61,539 nucleotides of DNA from Saprolegnia diclina VS20 (taxonomy: Eukaryota; Oomycota; Saprolegniomycetes; Saprolegniales; Saprolegniaceae), in the NCBI RefSeq assembly GCF_000281045.1, contig NW_008246080.1, forward strand, positions 620,169 to 681,707. The letters are read 5' to 3'. Positions 11,681 through 21,180 of this stretch are shown here, piece by piece. Numbering within the stretch: position 1 is the stretch's first letter; every line of letters begins with the position of its first letter. The translations under genes and the position numbers were made by a program. A model generated the notes under the pieces. That model did no database searches. It worked only from the letters and a program-made list of their open reading frames with translations, and was not told the origin of the DNA.

Positions 11681-13015
11681 TTACGGCTTGACGGGGCTCT
11701 TGAGCCGGCCGTGCTTGAGCTCAATGAGGTTGTCACCTTGGGTTTTGGGCGACGGTTCCATCGCTGTGGCACTACTGACAGCGTTGACATTGACCGGGAG
11801 ACTCAGCGCCAGTGCCGCGCGGTTGGCCTTGACCAACGATGCACCCGGCACAACGACCGCTGGGGAACTCGACCGGAAGATGTTGGCACTTGTGCGCTGC
11901 TTGGTTTTGCATGGCGACACCGCGACAATGTGCGACTCGGCCGAGCTTCCGTCGTTGTTAGCATCGTCGTCGTCGGTCATTGGGCGCTTGGCAAGCCACA
12001 TTTTCTTCTCGATCGACTCCATGTACTGCTGCTGCGGGCCAATGACGCTGCCGGCGCGACAGAGGCGCAGCCACCCAATGCACTCTTTGGCCGAGAACTT
12101 GTCGTGCTTCATAATGTACGCGCCAATGCATGTGCCCGTGCGCCCGAGGCCGGCCTTGCAGTGCACCGCGACCGCGCCGCGCGTGGCTTCGCAGGCTTGG
12201 ATGAACTGGAGCAAAATGGCCTCGGGCGGGTTGCCACCGTCAGGGTAATAGAGCTCGAGGTGGTCAATCCCTGCGTCAAGGAACCGCTTCTCGTCGTAGA
12301 GTTTTTCGTTGAGCCGGACGACGAGCGTCACGTTGTGCGCTTTGAAGTACGGAAGATAATGCTCGGGCGTGAGCGAGATGTACCCTTCGATCGTTTGCTT
12401 GTACTCGTCGTACGGGCCCGCAAACGCAATGAACTTTGGCGAGAGCCAATTCAAATCGCCGTGCTCGACTTGTTCGTAGTGCTGGTATTCTTCAATGTTG
12501 AAGGTCTCGGGCGATAGGTACTTGCACGACAGCGCCTTCTCGAGGCCGCGCAAACAGTCGAGCACCGTGAGCTTGAAGAGGCAAATGGACGGCGTCGCAT
12601 CGTGAAAGCTGGGCAGCGCGAGGCCATGGAACGGCGCAAAGGCGTCCACCGCCGACATGCCGTTGAAGAGGATGCCCCAGCAGCCCAAGAGACAGATGGC
12701 ATTCGCGCGCCGCTTGCCATCGTGGGCCGAGTAAAACACAATTTCTTTGGACGACGCCTTGGCTTTTGCCACTTCGTGGTTGAGAATGTGGCAAAATTGA
12801 AAGGTTTGGCCGAGGTTGAGGGGGCCAAAGTCGAGGTAGAAATTGGCATACAAGAGCTGCTTGTCAATGGAAAACACGGTGCGGGACGGGCTCGGGCGCG
12901 GCACCTCGGTGTCGCGGACCGCCACGTAATAGAGAAGCCCGGGGACGAACGGCACTGCATCCGGCAAGGTTCCTGTGTCCATGGCAGCCGAAAATGGCAA
13001 TTGAATATGGCTCAT
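11681..13015 (-). CDS. CDC14: CDC14-type dual-specificity phosphatase
   Basis: Single exon, 444 residues. Two tandem DSP domains as in Cdc14: an N-terminal non-catalytic one (LYYVAVRD, FGPLNLGQTFQFCHIL, residues about 25-180) and a catalytic one carrying the P-loop HCKAGLGRTGT (Cys nucleophile, Arg) near residue 290 and the upstream acid loop YYPDGGNPP. GWLRLCRAGSVIGPQQQYM is the conserved substrate-groove helix. The C-tail of about 100 residues is Ser/Pro/Lys-rich and disordered, as in other Cdc14 proteins. It dephosphorylates Cdk sites, and in flagellate oomycetes Cdc14 is linked to sporulation and basal bodies (known for Phytophthora). ATG 13015 is the first ATG in the open frame. Confidence 0.94.
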   Translation of the reverse strand: MSHIQLPFSAAMDTGTLPDAVPFVPGLLYYVAVRDTEVPRPSPSRTVFSIDKQLLYANFYLDFGPLNLGQTFQFCHILNHEVAKAKASSKEIVFYSAHDGKRRANAICLLGCWGILFNGMSAVDAFAPFHGLALPSFHDATPSICLFKLTVLDCLRGLEKALSCKYLSPETFNIEEYQHYEQVEHGDLNWLSPKFIAFAGPYDEYKQTIEGYISLTPEHYLPYFKAHNVTLVVRLNEKLYDEKRFLDAGIDHLELYYPDGGNPPEAILLQFIQACEATRGAVAVHCKAGLGRTGTCIGAYIMKHDKFSAKECIGWLRLCRAGSVIGPQQQYMESIEKKMWLAKRPMTDDDDANNDGSSAESHIVAVSPCKTKQRTSANIFRSSSPAVVVPGASLVKANRAALALSLPVNVNAVSSATAMEPSPKTQGDNLIELKHGRLKSPVKP

Positions 13016-13046
13016 GCGTGTCAACGCGCCACAATTCTATTTTTAT

Positions 13047-13115
13047 CCAATCATCGATATACAACGGCGGGCTTTCCGCCAATCATACATCGACCATGGT
13101 GGCATTTCAGCCAAT
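13047..13115 (+). promoter_or_regulatory. CCAAT cluster between CDC14 and small membrane protein
   Basis: CCAAT at 13047-13051, 13079-13083 and 13111-13115, spaced by exactly 32 bases each time (about three helical turns), in the divergent promoter. Confidence 0.45.
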
Positions 13116-13370
13116 GAATGTGGACGATATCTATTTCGATCCAAGTGCAGTTGAAGTGCTGGCAACTCGAGCGGCTGGCGTCGGATCTATGTCCCGTATA
13201 TATCTATTATTCGGTTAGCAATATTACTTGTACCGGTACACGCTCAAGATGCTAACGCCAGTCGCCAGTGGCTTTGGAAAGGCCCATCGCTGGCGACATG
13301 CCATCTCGCCACGGAACGTTCGTCGGCGCCGACCACGCGCATCTCCTACCGGAGCCAACGTCCGAGACAC

Positions 13371-13904
13371 ATGTGCACTTCCGAATCGATCGAAGCCATG
13401 GCCCCAGTACGGTTCGCCATACATGCGTCGCGGGCGCTCGAGGCCACGAGTGCGCTTACGCATGTGCGCCGACGACAGCACCACATTATGAACCGTTCGA
13501 TGCTCGAAATGCTGCCAACCACGATCAACACGACGGCTGCCTCAATACGCAACGACACGGGCGGCTCGACGATCACGAGCGACTCGGTGCCGCTGAGTGC
13601 GCCGTTCTGCAACCCCGTGGCCTGTCAGCTCTTGAGCGTCGTTGCTGTTGTCGGCGTAGTCGCGATCCTCCTCGCCATGGTCTGGCAAGTCTACCAGCGC
13701 CACCTCTTCAAGCGCGAGCGCCTTCGGTTCCAAGAACGCGAGACGGAATTGCGCACGGCCATGGAGTACATTGAGAGCTCTCGGAGCCTCCACTCCAACC
13801 GGAGTGGCACGGCGTCCGACCAGAGCTGGGTCGCGTCCGAGCGCAGCTGGGTACCGCCCGCGAATGCACGACCATGTGACGACACGGCGATGCTCGAGCC
13901 ATGA
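13371..13904 (+). CDS. Small single-pass membrane protein, unknown function
   Basis: Open frame of 177 residues, or 138 if ATG 13488 (MNRSMLEMLPTT) is used. One clear transmembrane segment, LLSVVAVVGVVAILLAMVWQ, is followed by basic YQRHLFKRERLRFQERE, then a Ser-rich tail with repeated Q/ERSWV motifs (DQSWVASERSWVPP). Upstream of the membrane segment are Asn-Thr sequons (INTT, RNDT) and a short Cys-containing stretch. The layout suggests a type I or III protein with a cytosolic C-terminus. ATG 13488 gives the more plausible short exoplasmic N-terminus. No family recognised. Confidence 0.5.
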   Translation: MCTSESIEAMAPVRFAIHASRALEATSALTHVRRRQHHIMNRSMLEMLPTTINTTAASIRNDTGGSTITSDSVPLSAPFCNPVACQLLSVVAVVGVVAILLAMVWQVYQRHLFKRERLRFQERETELRTAMEYIESSRSLHSNRSGTASDQSWVASERSWVPPANARPCDDTAMLEP

Positions 13905-14300
13905 AGCTGCGCTTCCATGTTTTGTGTGCGTGCAATCTCCGGTTTAGTATACAATAAAACAATGTACAGTCTAGTAACACCGTCCTTTTGACATGACGAA
14001 GGCTTGAACCACTGCGTCTTGGCCGTAGCTTCAACGCATGATTGCTGCGCGGACGAAGGAGCTTCGTGTTGAAGCCAACTGCAAAGGCGATCGGCGCAGG
14101 GGTGCCCACAGTTGCATTTGAGTACAGTGCTATGCTATGCTGTTCAGCAGGATATTGCTCTTGAAGCGACATCATTCCCGTGTTGATGCGTCACTTCTCG
14201 TCTGGACGAATCTTGCTGGCACTCCCACTCTGCCCAGCGGTCTCCATTGACGGTTCACTTACCGCATATTGACACGTTGCATGAGTCATTCGATGACGTC
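13905..14300. other. Convergent intergenic region, no gene seen
   Basis: Between two converging genes. Holds a polyadenylation-like AATAAAA at 13953-13959 after the small membrane protein. Confidence 0.45.
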
Positions 14301-16566
14301 TTATTGCGCGCCCGGCAGTTGGTACGTCGAGCTCGAGAGGTGCGAGCAGCCGCTCATGTGCACGTGCACGCGACTGCCCGCCGTGTCTTTTTCCAGCGTC
14401 GCCACGACACTACACCCCAGCGGGTTGCCGCAGAGCACGAGCGTCTCGAGCGAAGCGTGGTGCGACAGCGCCTTGAGCAACTGCTTCATGTCGAGGATCG
14501 CGAGCACGTTATTATGACCCACGTCGAGGTGCCGTAGCACCTTGTTGGTCCCAAGTGCCTTGGTGAGCGCTGCAAAGCCCATGTCCCCCGCCGCGTTGTA
14601 GCTCAAGACCAGCTCGTTCAGCGTCCCGTTGTCGGTGAGCGCCGCTGCCATGGGCACGATGTGCAGTCCACGAAAGATGTTCCACGATAAATCCAAGCGC
14701 TTGATGGTCGGGTGCACGCGGAGAAGGTGGGCGACCGCGTGGCCGCAGCTGAGCTCGTTCCGGCGCAGCGAGAGCGTTCGCAGGGACCGATTCGACGACG
14801 CAATGTCCTCCATGAGCGCCTTGCCGACAAGGTTGCCGAGCTTGTTGTTGTCGAGGCAGAGCACTTGAAGGCGACACGTTTTCGACGAAAGGACGTCGCG
14901 GAGCGCGCGGGCACCAATGGCGCCGATGGCGTTATCGGACAAATCGAGCTCGAGCACGCTCGGTTGGCTGCTGTGAACCGCGTGGACGATGGCCTCGCAG
15001 CCCTTGTCGCGGACGTCGTTGCCGCGGACGCGGAGCGTGTGCAGCTTGCGCGTCGGTAGCTGGAGGAATTGGCCCATCTTCTGCATATTGCGATCGCCCA
15101 GCATGCACTCGGCAAGGTCCAAGATGCCCGAGTCATTGGTCAGCGGCAGCGGCGACGCATGAAGCACGGGCGCGTTCTCGTCGACATGGTGCACTGCAGC
15201 AATCAAGCCACCCCAATCCCAGTCGGCTTCCCATCGCCACGCCTCCCAGTCCCACGGCTTCTTGCCGCTATGCGCGGCTTGCGTCTCGCGGTAGCTCGCG
15301 TAGAGTCGCTGCACGTCGCGCAACGGCCGGTGCCATGCGTGCCCCACACCGTTCAAGTCGACGTCGGCGAGCCAGTGCCTTGAGAGCAGTTGATGAAAGA
15401 TGGCTTCTTCGTCCGCGGTCGCGGGGGGGATGTTGGCCCGGTCATAACACTGCTGCCGCGTCGCATCGATGGCCGCCGCAAGGGTGGCTTCTTCCATGTT
15501 GCACGCGCGGTCAAGGTCGAGATACAGCTGCTGCGCTTGGTGGTTCCACGCGCCAAGGATGAGCTCGAGGAACGCGTCGCCGTCGACTTTGCGCGTCCCG
15601 TTCGCGTTGCGCATCGACGAGCTGAGGCGACTGACTTGCTCGAGGAGGTCGGCCTCGGCACCCGCTGGCCACCCGCGCTCCACTAACCCATACATATCAA
15701 TGTAGCGACCTATCAACCTTTCAATCTATCGATAGAAACGCGCACCCTGCAGCTCGGCGCACGTTGGCGCAAGGTACTCGAACGTCCAGTAGGGGTCGGG
15801 TTCATGGAAGAGGTCGCGCACGACGCGGCGCGCGGCGGCTTGGCCAAACCCAATGCTGTGAAAGACCACGCACGCGACCGATGCAATGTCGTCGTAGGTC
15901 GCGAGGCCCTTGGCAGCGTCGTTGGTCTTGAGCCGGTACATGCGCTCGATGACGCGCAAGAAGAGGGTCGTTTTTTCTTTCGGGTTGAAGGGATCGGTGA
16001 CGCCAACGAGGTTGGCAAAGCACCGAATGCGCGGGTGCGTCGTTGTGTGCACGAGCGACGCGATCGTCGCTTGCAGGAGTTCGAGTCCGTGCTTCCTATC
16101 GCCGTGATTTAGAATCCAAAAATCGATAACCTCAAAGGTGAAAAGCGCGCACCGGCTCGTCGACCGCTGCAGGATCGCGTTGGCATAGTACTCTGCAAAC
16201 GATTCTTTGCCGATCGTCTCCGCGTAGTGCACGACGCACGTCTCGTATGCCTCGAGGATCGACGAGAGAAGCACCGCAATATGGACTCGGCGTTCCTTCG
16301 TCTTCTTCCCGACGCCGCTCTCGGGCCGCGTCTTGTGCTGGAGGAGCGGGTTGACGACCGCAGCGCGCCACGTCCGCACGCGCTTGCAGCTCTGCCGCAT
16401 TTGGTCGCGCCGCGCCGGCTACGTTATCCGACGACCTCGATAGCTGCTATTTGCAAGCGAGTACCTCGTATTCGGGGTCGCCATGGGAGAAGAACGAAGA
16501 AGCAAGCGCCGACGTGACGAGATGCTGCGCGGTGGGCAGGGCCACGACGGTCGTCTCCTTGGGCAT
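14301..16566 (-). CDS. Leucine-rich-repeat protein with unknown helical N-terminal domain
   Basis: Three exons (16566-16465, 16418-15746, 15682-14301; introns 16419-16464 and 15683-15745) join in frame to a 718-residue protein. The N-terminus MPKETTVVALPTAQHL is reached only through the first intron. Residues 1-260 form an unrecognised helical domain (HIAVLLSSILEAYETC, CFANLVGVTDPFNPKEK) that looks like an alpha-solenoid. A linker rich in Trp and Asp (KKPWDWEAWRWEADWDWGG, about 430) precedes at least seven ribonuclease-inhibitor-type LRRs (LHTLRVRGNDVRDKGCEAI, VLELDLSDNAIGAIGARAL, LQVLCLDNNKLGN, LRTLSLRRNELSC) to the end. Such LRRs usually bind proteins. No NB-ARC, kinase or signal peptide is seen. 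It shares a 73-base divergent promoter with RAB28. Confidence 0.75.
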
Positions 16567-16639
16567 CGTATGTACGGAGGCGTTATGACTATGGGCGTTT
16601 TGGCTCAAGTATTTACACAACTATTGATCTCTATACGCG
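16567..16639. promoter_or_regulatory. 73-base bidirectional promoter (LRR gene / RAB28)
   Basis: Only 73 bases separate the start codons of the minus-strand LRR gene and plus-strand RAB28, so transcription start elements must be shared or lie within coding sequence. Confidence 0.5.
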
Positions 16640-17360
16640 ATGGGCGACCCGGTCGTCAAGCTCACGCTCCTCGGGAACGGCTCGGTCGGCAAGTCGAGCA
16701 TCATTGCCCGCTTCGTCGCCGATGGTTTTGAAAAGCAGTACATGCAGACAGTCGGGCTCGACTTTTTCGAGAAGAAGCTCCAGTTCCCGCGCGACCAGCG
16801 GGTGGTTCTCGAGGTCGACACTGCTACTAGCTACCGATTTGACGATGGCGTAGGTCTGGGACATTGGCGGGCAAAACATGACGAGCAAGATGCTCGACAA
16901 GTACCTCTTTGGCGCCACCGTCATCTTCCTTTGCTACGACGTGACGGACGCCAAGTCTTTTGCCGACCTCGACGACTGGCTGCATGTCGTGCCGACGAGT
17001 TCAAAGCGATTGTGTGTCTACCTCGTCGGCAACAAGATCGATCTGCGCCATCTCCGCGTCGTGTCGCTGGACGCGCACAACGCCTTTGTGAAAAAGCATG
17101 CGCTCCACGGCGGCTTTCTCCTCTCGGCGCAGAGCGGCGACAACGTGCTTCGCAGTGTGCACCAGATAGCTGCGCGCGCGATTGGTGTCGAGCTCAGCGA
17201 GTACGAGCTGCAGTTCTACGATGCGCCCGTGGTCGCAACCGTCGTCGACACGGCCGACCACCGGACAGCGATCGCCGACGCCATCGAAGCCGAAGACCTC
17301 CGCCTCGAAGAAGCCAAACAGAAGAAGAGAGCAAAGCGAGCAAACTGTGCGATCATGTAA
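16640..17360 (+). CDS. RAB28: Rab28 small GTPase
   Basis: Two exons with intron 16814-16853; 226 residues (human RAB28 has 221). G motifs: GNGSVGKSS (P-loop), switch I region QTVGLDFF, WDIGGQNMTSKMLDKYLFGA (switch II; the WDIGGQ and KMLDKY forms are Rab28-specific, not the WDTAGQ of other Rabs), NKIDL and SAQSGD. A divergent, charged tail ends CAIM, a CaaX box for single prenylation, as in Rab28 rather than the double-Cys of other Rabs. Rab28 associates with IFT and the BBSome at cilia. Its stop codon lies one base from the stop of the converging ankyrin gene. Confidence 0.93.
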
Positions 17361-17361
17361 T

Positions 17362-19067
17362 TCAGCTGCAAGTACTACTACTCGGTTGGCATCGCTCGTC
17401 GTCGGGCAGCAAGGGAGGGAGGTTGCGCTTCCGAAGAAGCTGCATCGAGTCCTCGATCGAGCGAAGACTGTGCGCGGCGACTACACATAACACACTGAGT
17501 ACCGACATTCATACGTTGAATTACTACCGTCGCTGGCAGAAGCAAACGTGAGGAGGCGCTGGAGACTGTCGAGGTGAATGGCCTGTGCATAGTCCACAGC
17601 GGTATAGCTTCGGAGGGTCCCCAGTGCGTGGGCAATGCACTCGATGCAGCGTGCGAGCTGCTCTATGGGCAGCGACCCTACGTCGCGATGCATAAAGGTC
17701 TTACGTGTGCTCAATAGACAACCTGTCTTCTCGAGTAGCAGCAGAAGCAAGGTCACGCCGTGGGCTTGGATAGCGACGTTGTGCGCATGACGCTCCAGAA
17801 TATGCAGCCACGTCGGCAGCAGTCCGTTCACGAGCAGCTTGTGCCGGTTTTCTAATGAATGCGTCTACTTTGTATCAATCTTTCAAGAGCGAACCGTCGC
17901 AAGGCGCGAGACGCACGATGGCGCGACACGACTGTTCCATGAGTCGCTCCGACTGCGGGAAGAGCGCGATCGACTTGATGGCTTCGTATTTTTCTACGGC
18001 ATTGTGTTCTGTCCTGCGAGTGGTAGATATAGGACGAGGGACCTTGACTGCGCGTCGTGATGACCGTAATCTTGGCTTCGACCTCCGTGATCTCGTCCTT
18101 GATCCGATCGATGGCGGCCAGAACGCGCGTGTGCTCGTCGGCCTGGTCGAGAATCGCAGCCTCGGTTTCCACAAGTAGAGCCGCGCGCTCCGTGGCTTGG
18201 GTCTCAAGCGCGGCGATGGCGGTTTGCGACAACCGAATGCTCTCGCGCGTCGACGCAATCTCAGCCGCCAAGGTCGCACACACCTCCTTGGACCGGTGTC
18301 GGAATTTACGCATGTCGTAAAGCTGCGTTCGGGCCTCAAAGTTGGCGTGGGCTTGCGCCTCGAGGCGGCGCGACAGCGTCTGCAGCGACTGCGACGCGGC
18401 CACGTTCACTTTCTGAAGCAGCGCGCTCTTCTCGATGCTGGCAATGATCGTCGCATGCAGCGGCGACACGAGGCATGGAAACACGAGCTCGTGCCATGGC
18501 GCTTGGAGAAAGGGCGGGCGGTCCTTCTATATCGCAAGCGGCTGCAGGCGCCACAACGGCACAGGTTGCGAGTACCTTGTCGTGGGCCGCGACGTGGGCG
18601 CCCGCCGATACAAGAAAGAGCGCGACGGCCTACAAGAGCTCAACATCGTCGTTCGAATGGTATGGTGCGTACGCGGTGCCGGTGGGCGACCGCGAGGTGC
18701 AGTGGTGTCGTGCCGTCCTGCATAGGCTTGTTCATGACCCCAATTCACCGGTTTGCTGGCGAGCGTACCTTGGCCGATGCGTGGACCGAGCCTTGCCGCG
18801 CAAGGATGAACTTGCACATGTCCTAGGCGCGGCGACGTAAGGCCATGTACGCAATGGCGTCGGCGCACGAGGTTGCCGTGCATGGCCGCGTAGTGCATGG
18901 CGGTCAGTTGGTTGTTCTAGTCCATGGCATCGTGAGCACGCGGTGGCCTGGACAAGATGGATGCGTACGCCGTAGGTCTCGTGGACATTCGCGCCGGCCG
19001 TGAGGAGCGTCTTGGCGACTTCATACTGCTCGCGCTTGCAGCACGCGACGACCGAGTCGGCGTCCAT
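17362..19067 (-). CDS. Ankyrin + coiled-coil + armadillo-like protein
   Basis: A minus-strand gene of at least eight small exons, reconstructed by eye. N-terminus MDADSVVACCKREQYEVAK starts ankyrin repeats: TLLTAGANVHETYG, then NNQLTAMHYAAMHGNL, DMCKFILARQGSVHASAK, DGTTPLHLAVAHRHR, AVALFLVSAGAHVAAHDK, each exon ending near a repeat boundary. A long coiled coil follows (about 17990-18440: EAQAHANFEARTQLYDMRK ... RIKDEITEVEAKITVIT). The C-terminal part has armadillo-like helices (IALFPQSERLMEQSCRAIV; NRHKLLVNGLLPTWLHILER; VAIQAHGVTLLLLLLEKTG). The last exon (AAHSLRSIEDSMQLLRKR) ends at 17362. This is probably a scaffold, and a role near centrosome or flagellum is only a guess from neighbours. 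Divergent from elongin-B with 87 bases between. Confidence 0.65.
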
Positions 19068-19154
19068 GCAAGATCGTCCGGATAACGTGCCACCGACCGG
19101 ATACGAGCGGCAAGCACGGATTTGTTGGGCAGTCGCCAGAAGAAGCCGCGCAGC

Positions 19155-19560
19155 ATGTACCTCCGCGTCAAGCGCCGCCAGCAGTCGTTCTTTGTGCTCA
19201 CAGAGCCGCACGAGGCCTTTGTCAAGATCAAGGAAACGATCGCGTCCATCTTGGGCCTGTCCGGGCCGGGCCAAGTCCAGCTGTGGCACACCAACAAGGT
19301 AGCCATCGCTACTGGGGCAACGTAGCTCACGCCGCCGTAGCAAAAGGAGCTCTTGGACGTGGCAACTGTCGCCGACCAAGAGCTCGAGAACGACGCTGTG
19401 ATTTACCTCTGCCTCAAGAAAGAGAGTACCGCCAACGACGTATGACCTGGCGTGACATATTGGCTCGTCTGTATTAGATACCGAGCAGTGGGAAGACATC
19501 CAAGTCGCCAAGCTCGAGCTCGAGCACGACAGCAACAACAACCGCGCGGCCGTGGAATAA
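19155..19560 (+). CDS. ELOB: Elongin-B-like ubiquitin-fold protein
   Basis: Three exons; the second intron runs 19426-19477 (donor GTACCG), chosen because it alone leads into the acidic C-terminal frame TEQWEDIQVAKLELEHD. Product about 100 residues with a ubiquitin-like fold: MYLRVKRRQQSFFVLTEPHE ... FVKIKETIASILG ... VQLWHTNK, followed by KELLDVATVADQELENDAV and IYLCLKKE. The order and C-terminal tail fit elongin B, which pairs with elongin C as adaptor in Cullin-2/5 ubiquitin ligases and the elongin transcription factor. The similarity is moderate; another ubiquitin-like protein is possible. Divergent from the ankyrin gene. Confidence 0.7.
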
Positions 19561-19626
19561 GACGGCGGGTCCAGCGCCAATCGACAGGAACCCGTTAATA
19601 TAGTTCGATATTTCATTCTATCCGAA

Positions 19627-20826
19627 ATGCACACGCGGGTCCTGAGCCGGCGTCCGCAGACGCATGACGCCAGCGTCGCCTTGGACGACGAGCTTGTATG
19701 CCTCTTAATGGAGATCGAGCGCATCTACCTCCAGCACCCAAGACATCTCCAGTACGAGGCCGCCTCTACCGACGTGGCGCCACCGTCGCGTGTAGGATCC
19801 GCATCGAACGCTGGGTCGACAAGATCTCAGAGCCCATTCTCAATGTCCAGTGGAAGCGCAGCGCCAACGACCACGCTCTCTTGCTGCTCGAGATGACGCG
19901 GTCCGGGGTTGACACACATACTCCAACGACACCTTGCTCAGGTGGCGTAGGTCTTTCGAGCTCCGTTCGATCGCAACCCGCCGCACGGACCACTGCGGAC
20001 GCTACCACGCTATATGGTATCGCACCGACGAAGAAGCATTGCAGACAAGTTGTCGTTGCGGCTAGATTCATGCCCGCGACAGCGTCACCAACAAGCCGCT
20101 CGCGCGGGACGGCAAGCATTCCTGGGGCCAAGCTTACGAGCGCGTTGTGATGCGCACCTCGTCGCCGGTTCGAACCACACGATCTGCTGGTGCACGTCGT
20201 GACGTGGCACGATGGTAGGCCGAGGTGCACACGCCGCGTGCGACTCGATCGGCATCGTATGTGGAAATGACCAACCAAACGCTCGATGCACTCGAGACGT
20301 CGCTCGAGTCGGAGCGCACCAAGTGCGCAGCTTTAACGGCCCAAGTGCAGGTAACCTTGGCGGCACATCTCGGTCGCAGCGGCTCACGCAGAGTTGTAGG
20401 AGCTCAAGGTGGTTGCGAGTACGCAGGCCGACGCGCTCGCCGCTGTCAAGCACGAGTTAAAACACGTCAAGAACCTTCACCAGCGTGAGATTGAGCGCTT
20501 GCAGCAGCTCCACGCTGTCGACATCGACACACTCAAGAAGCGCCACCACGAGCAGGTACCTCCTCCATGCAACGGGAGCTCTCCAATATATTCAGATGCA
20601 ACGCGCGATTCTTGCCAACGACCGGGTACTCGCTGCCCAGCGCGCCGATGCCAGCGTACGTTGGCTCTGCTGTCGCGAGCTCATGCGGCGCGCTTAGGTG
20701 GCGCCGAGTGGCTGCGCCTCGAGTGTCGACGAGTTCCTTAGCTTCATTGAGCGCTTCCAGCACGAAACAGCGGTGCTCACGCAACACTCATACACGCCTG
20801 CCACGCCCAAGTCTCGAGCTCTATAG
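19627..20826 (+). CDS. CEP112: CEP112-like centrosomal protein (DUF4485 + coiled coil)
   Basis: Several exons. The first (MHTRVLSRRPQTHDAS...) reads VALDDELVCLLMEIERIYLQ and joins over an intron at about 19758-19796 to IRIERWVDKISEPILNVQ, then NDHALLLLEMTRSG, and over a second intron to VFRAPFDRNPPHGPLRTLP. This matches the N-terminal DUF4485 domain of CEP112 (CCDC46). Later exons are coiled coil (LDALETSLESERTKCAALTA; ADALAAVKHELKHVKNLHQ; REIERLQQLHAVDIDTLKKR), and the last exon (SVDEFLSFIERFQHETAVL) ends at TAG 20826. The product, roughly 300 residues, is much shorter than vertebrate CEP112 (about 955), so it keeps the head domain with a short rod. Centriole or basal-body role expected. Confidence 0.72.
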
Positions 20827-20827
20827 T

Positions 20828-20895
20828 ATAAGACTCGAACTCACATAAGTCTTGAGCTTACAAAAGACTCGAGCCTTCATAAGACTCGAGCGGAA
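20828..20895 (+). repeat. Four tandem 17-bp repeats after CEP112
   Basis: Four consecutive 17-base units (20828-20844, 20845-20861, 20862-20878, 20879-20895), consensus about ATAAGACTCGAGCTTAC, begin two bases after the CEP112 stop. Each unit contains an XhoI-like CTCGAG or a variant. They lie between CEP112 and WEE1. Confidence 0.75.
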
Positions 20896-20956
20896 TTGTG
20901 TCGGTGGCGCGTCGGCGCTTCGGGTCGCTTTTCGCGGGAAGGTCCGTCGCCACGTG

Positions 20957-21014
20957 ATTGGCTGTGTGCGATGCACGCGATTGGGTACGTGCGTGGTGCG
21001 TGCGATGTGATTGG
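20957..21014 (-). promoter_or_regulatory. Three reverse CCAAT boxes upstream of WEE1
   Basis: ATTGG at 20957-20961, 20979-20983 and 21010-21014, 165-225 bases before the WEE1 ATG, each followed by G and in similar local context (GATTGGG/GATTGGC). Confidence 0.45.
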
Positions 21015-21180
21015 GCAGCACGGCAGCCGGTGGTCCGTGTTACTTTCCCTTTCTGCATACAAATGCCAAGTGAATATTATTTTAATGTCGCTGCGTACGG
21101 TGATTCTATTTCTGTATATAATAAAATACTTGGCAACCGCCAAATTTGAATTTGGGCGTAGTACCGTCATTCCGCCGACC

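Noticed and set aside
19426-19477. Alternative donor GTATGA at about 19440 in the elongin-B-like gene
   Set aside because: It leads into a low-complexity Ser/Thr frame instead of the acidic tail TEQWEDIQVAKLELE.
20150-20200. GGTTCGAACCAC resembling a tRNA B box
   Set aside because: Lies inside the CEP112-like gene; no cloverleaf forms.
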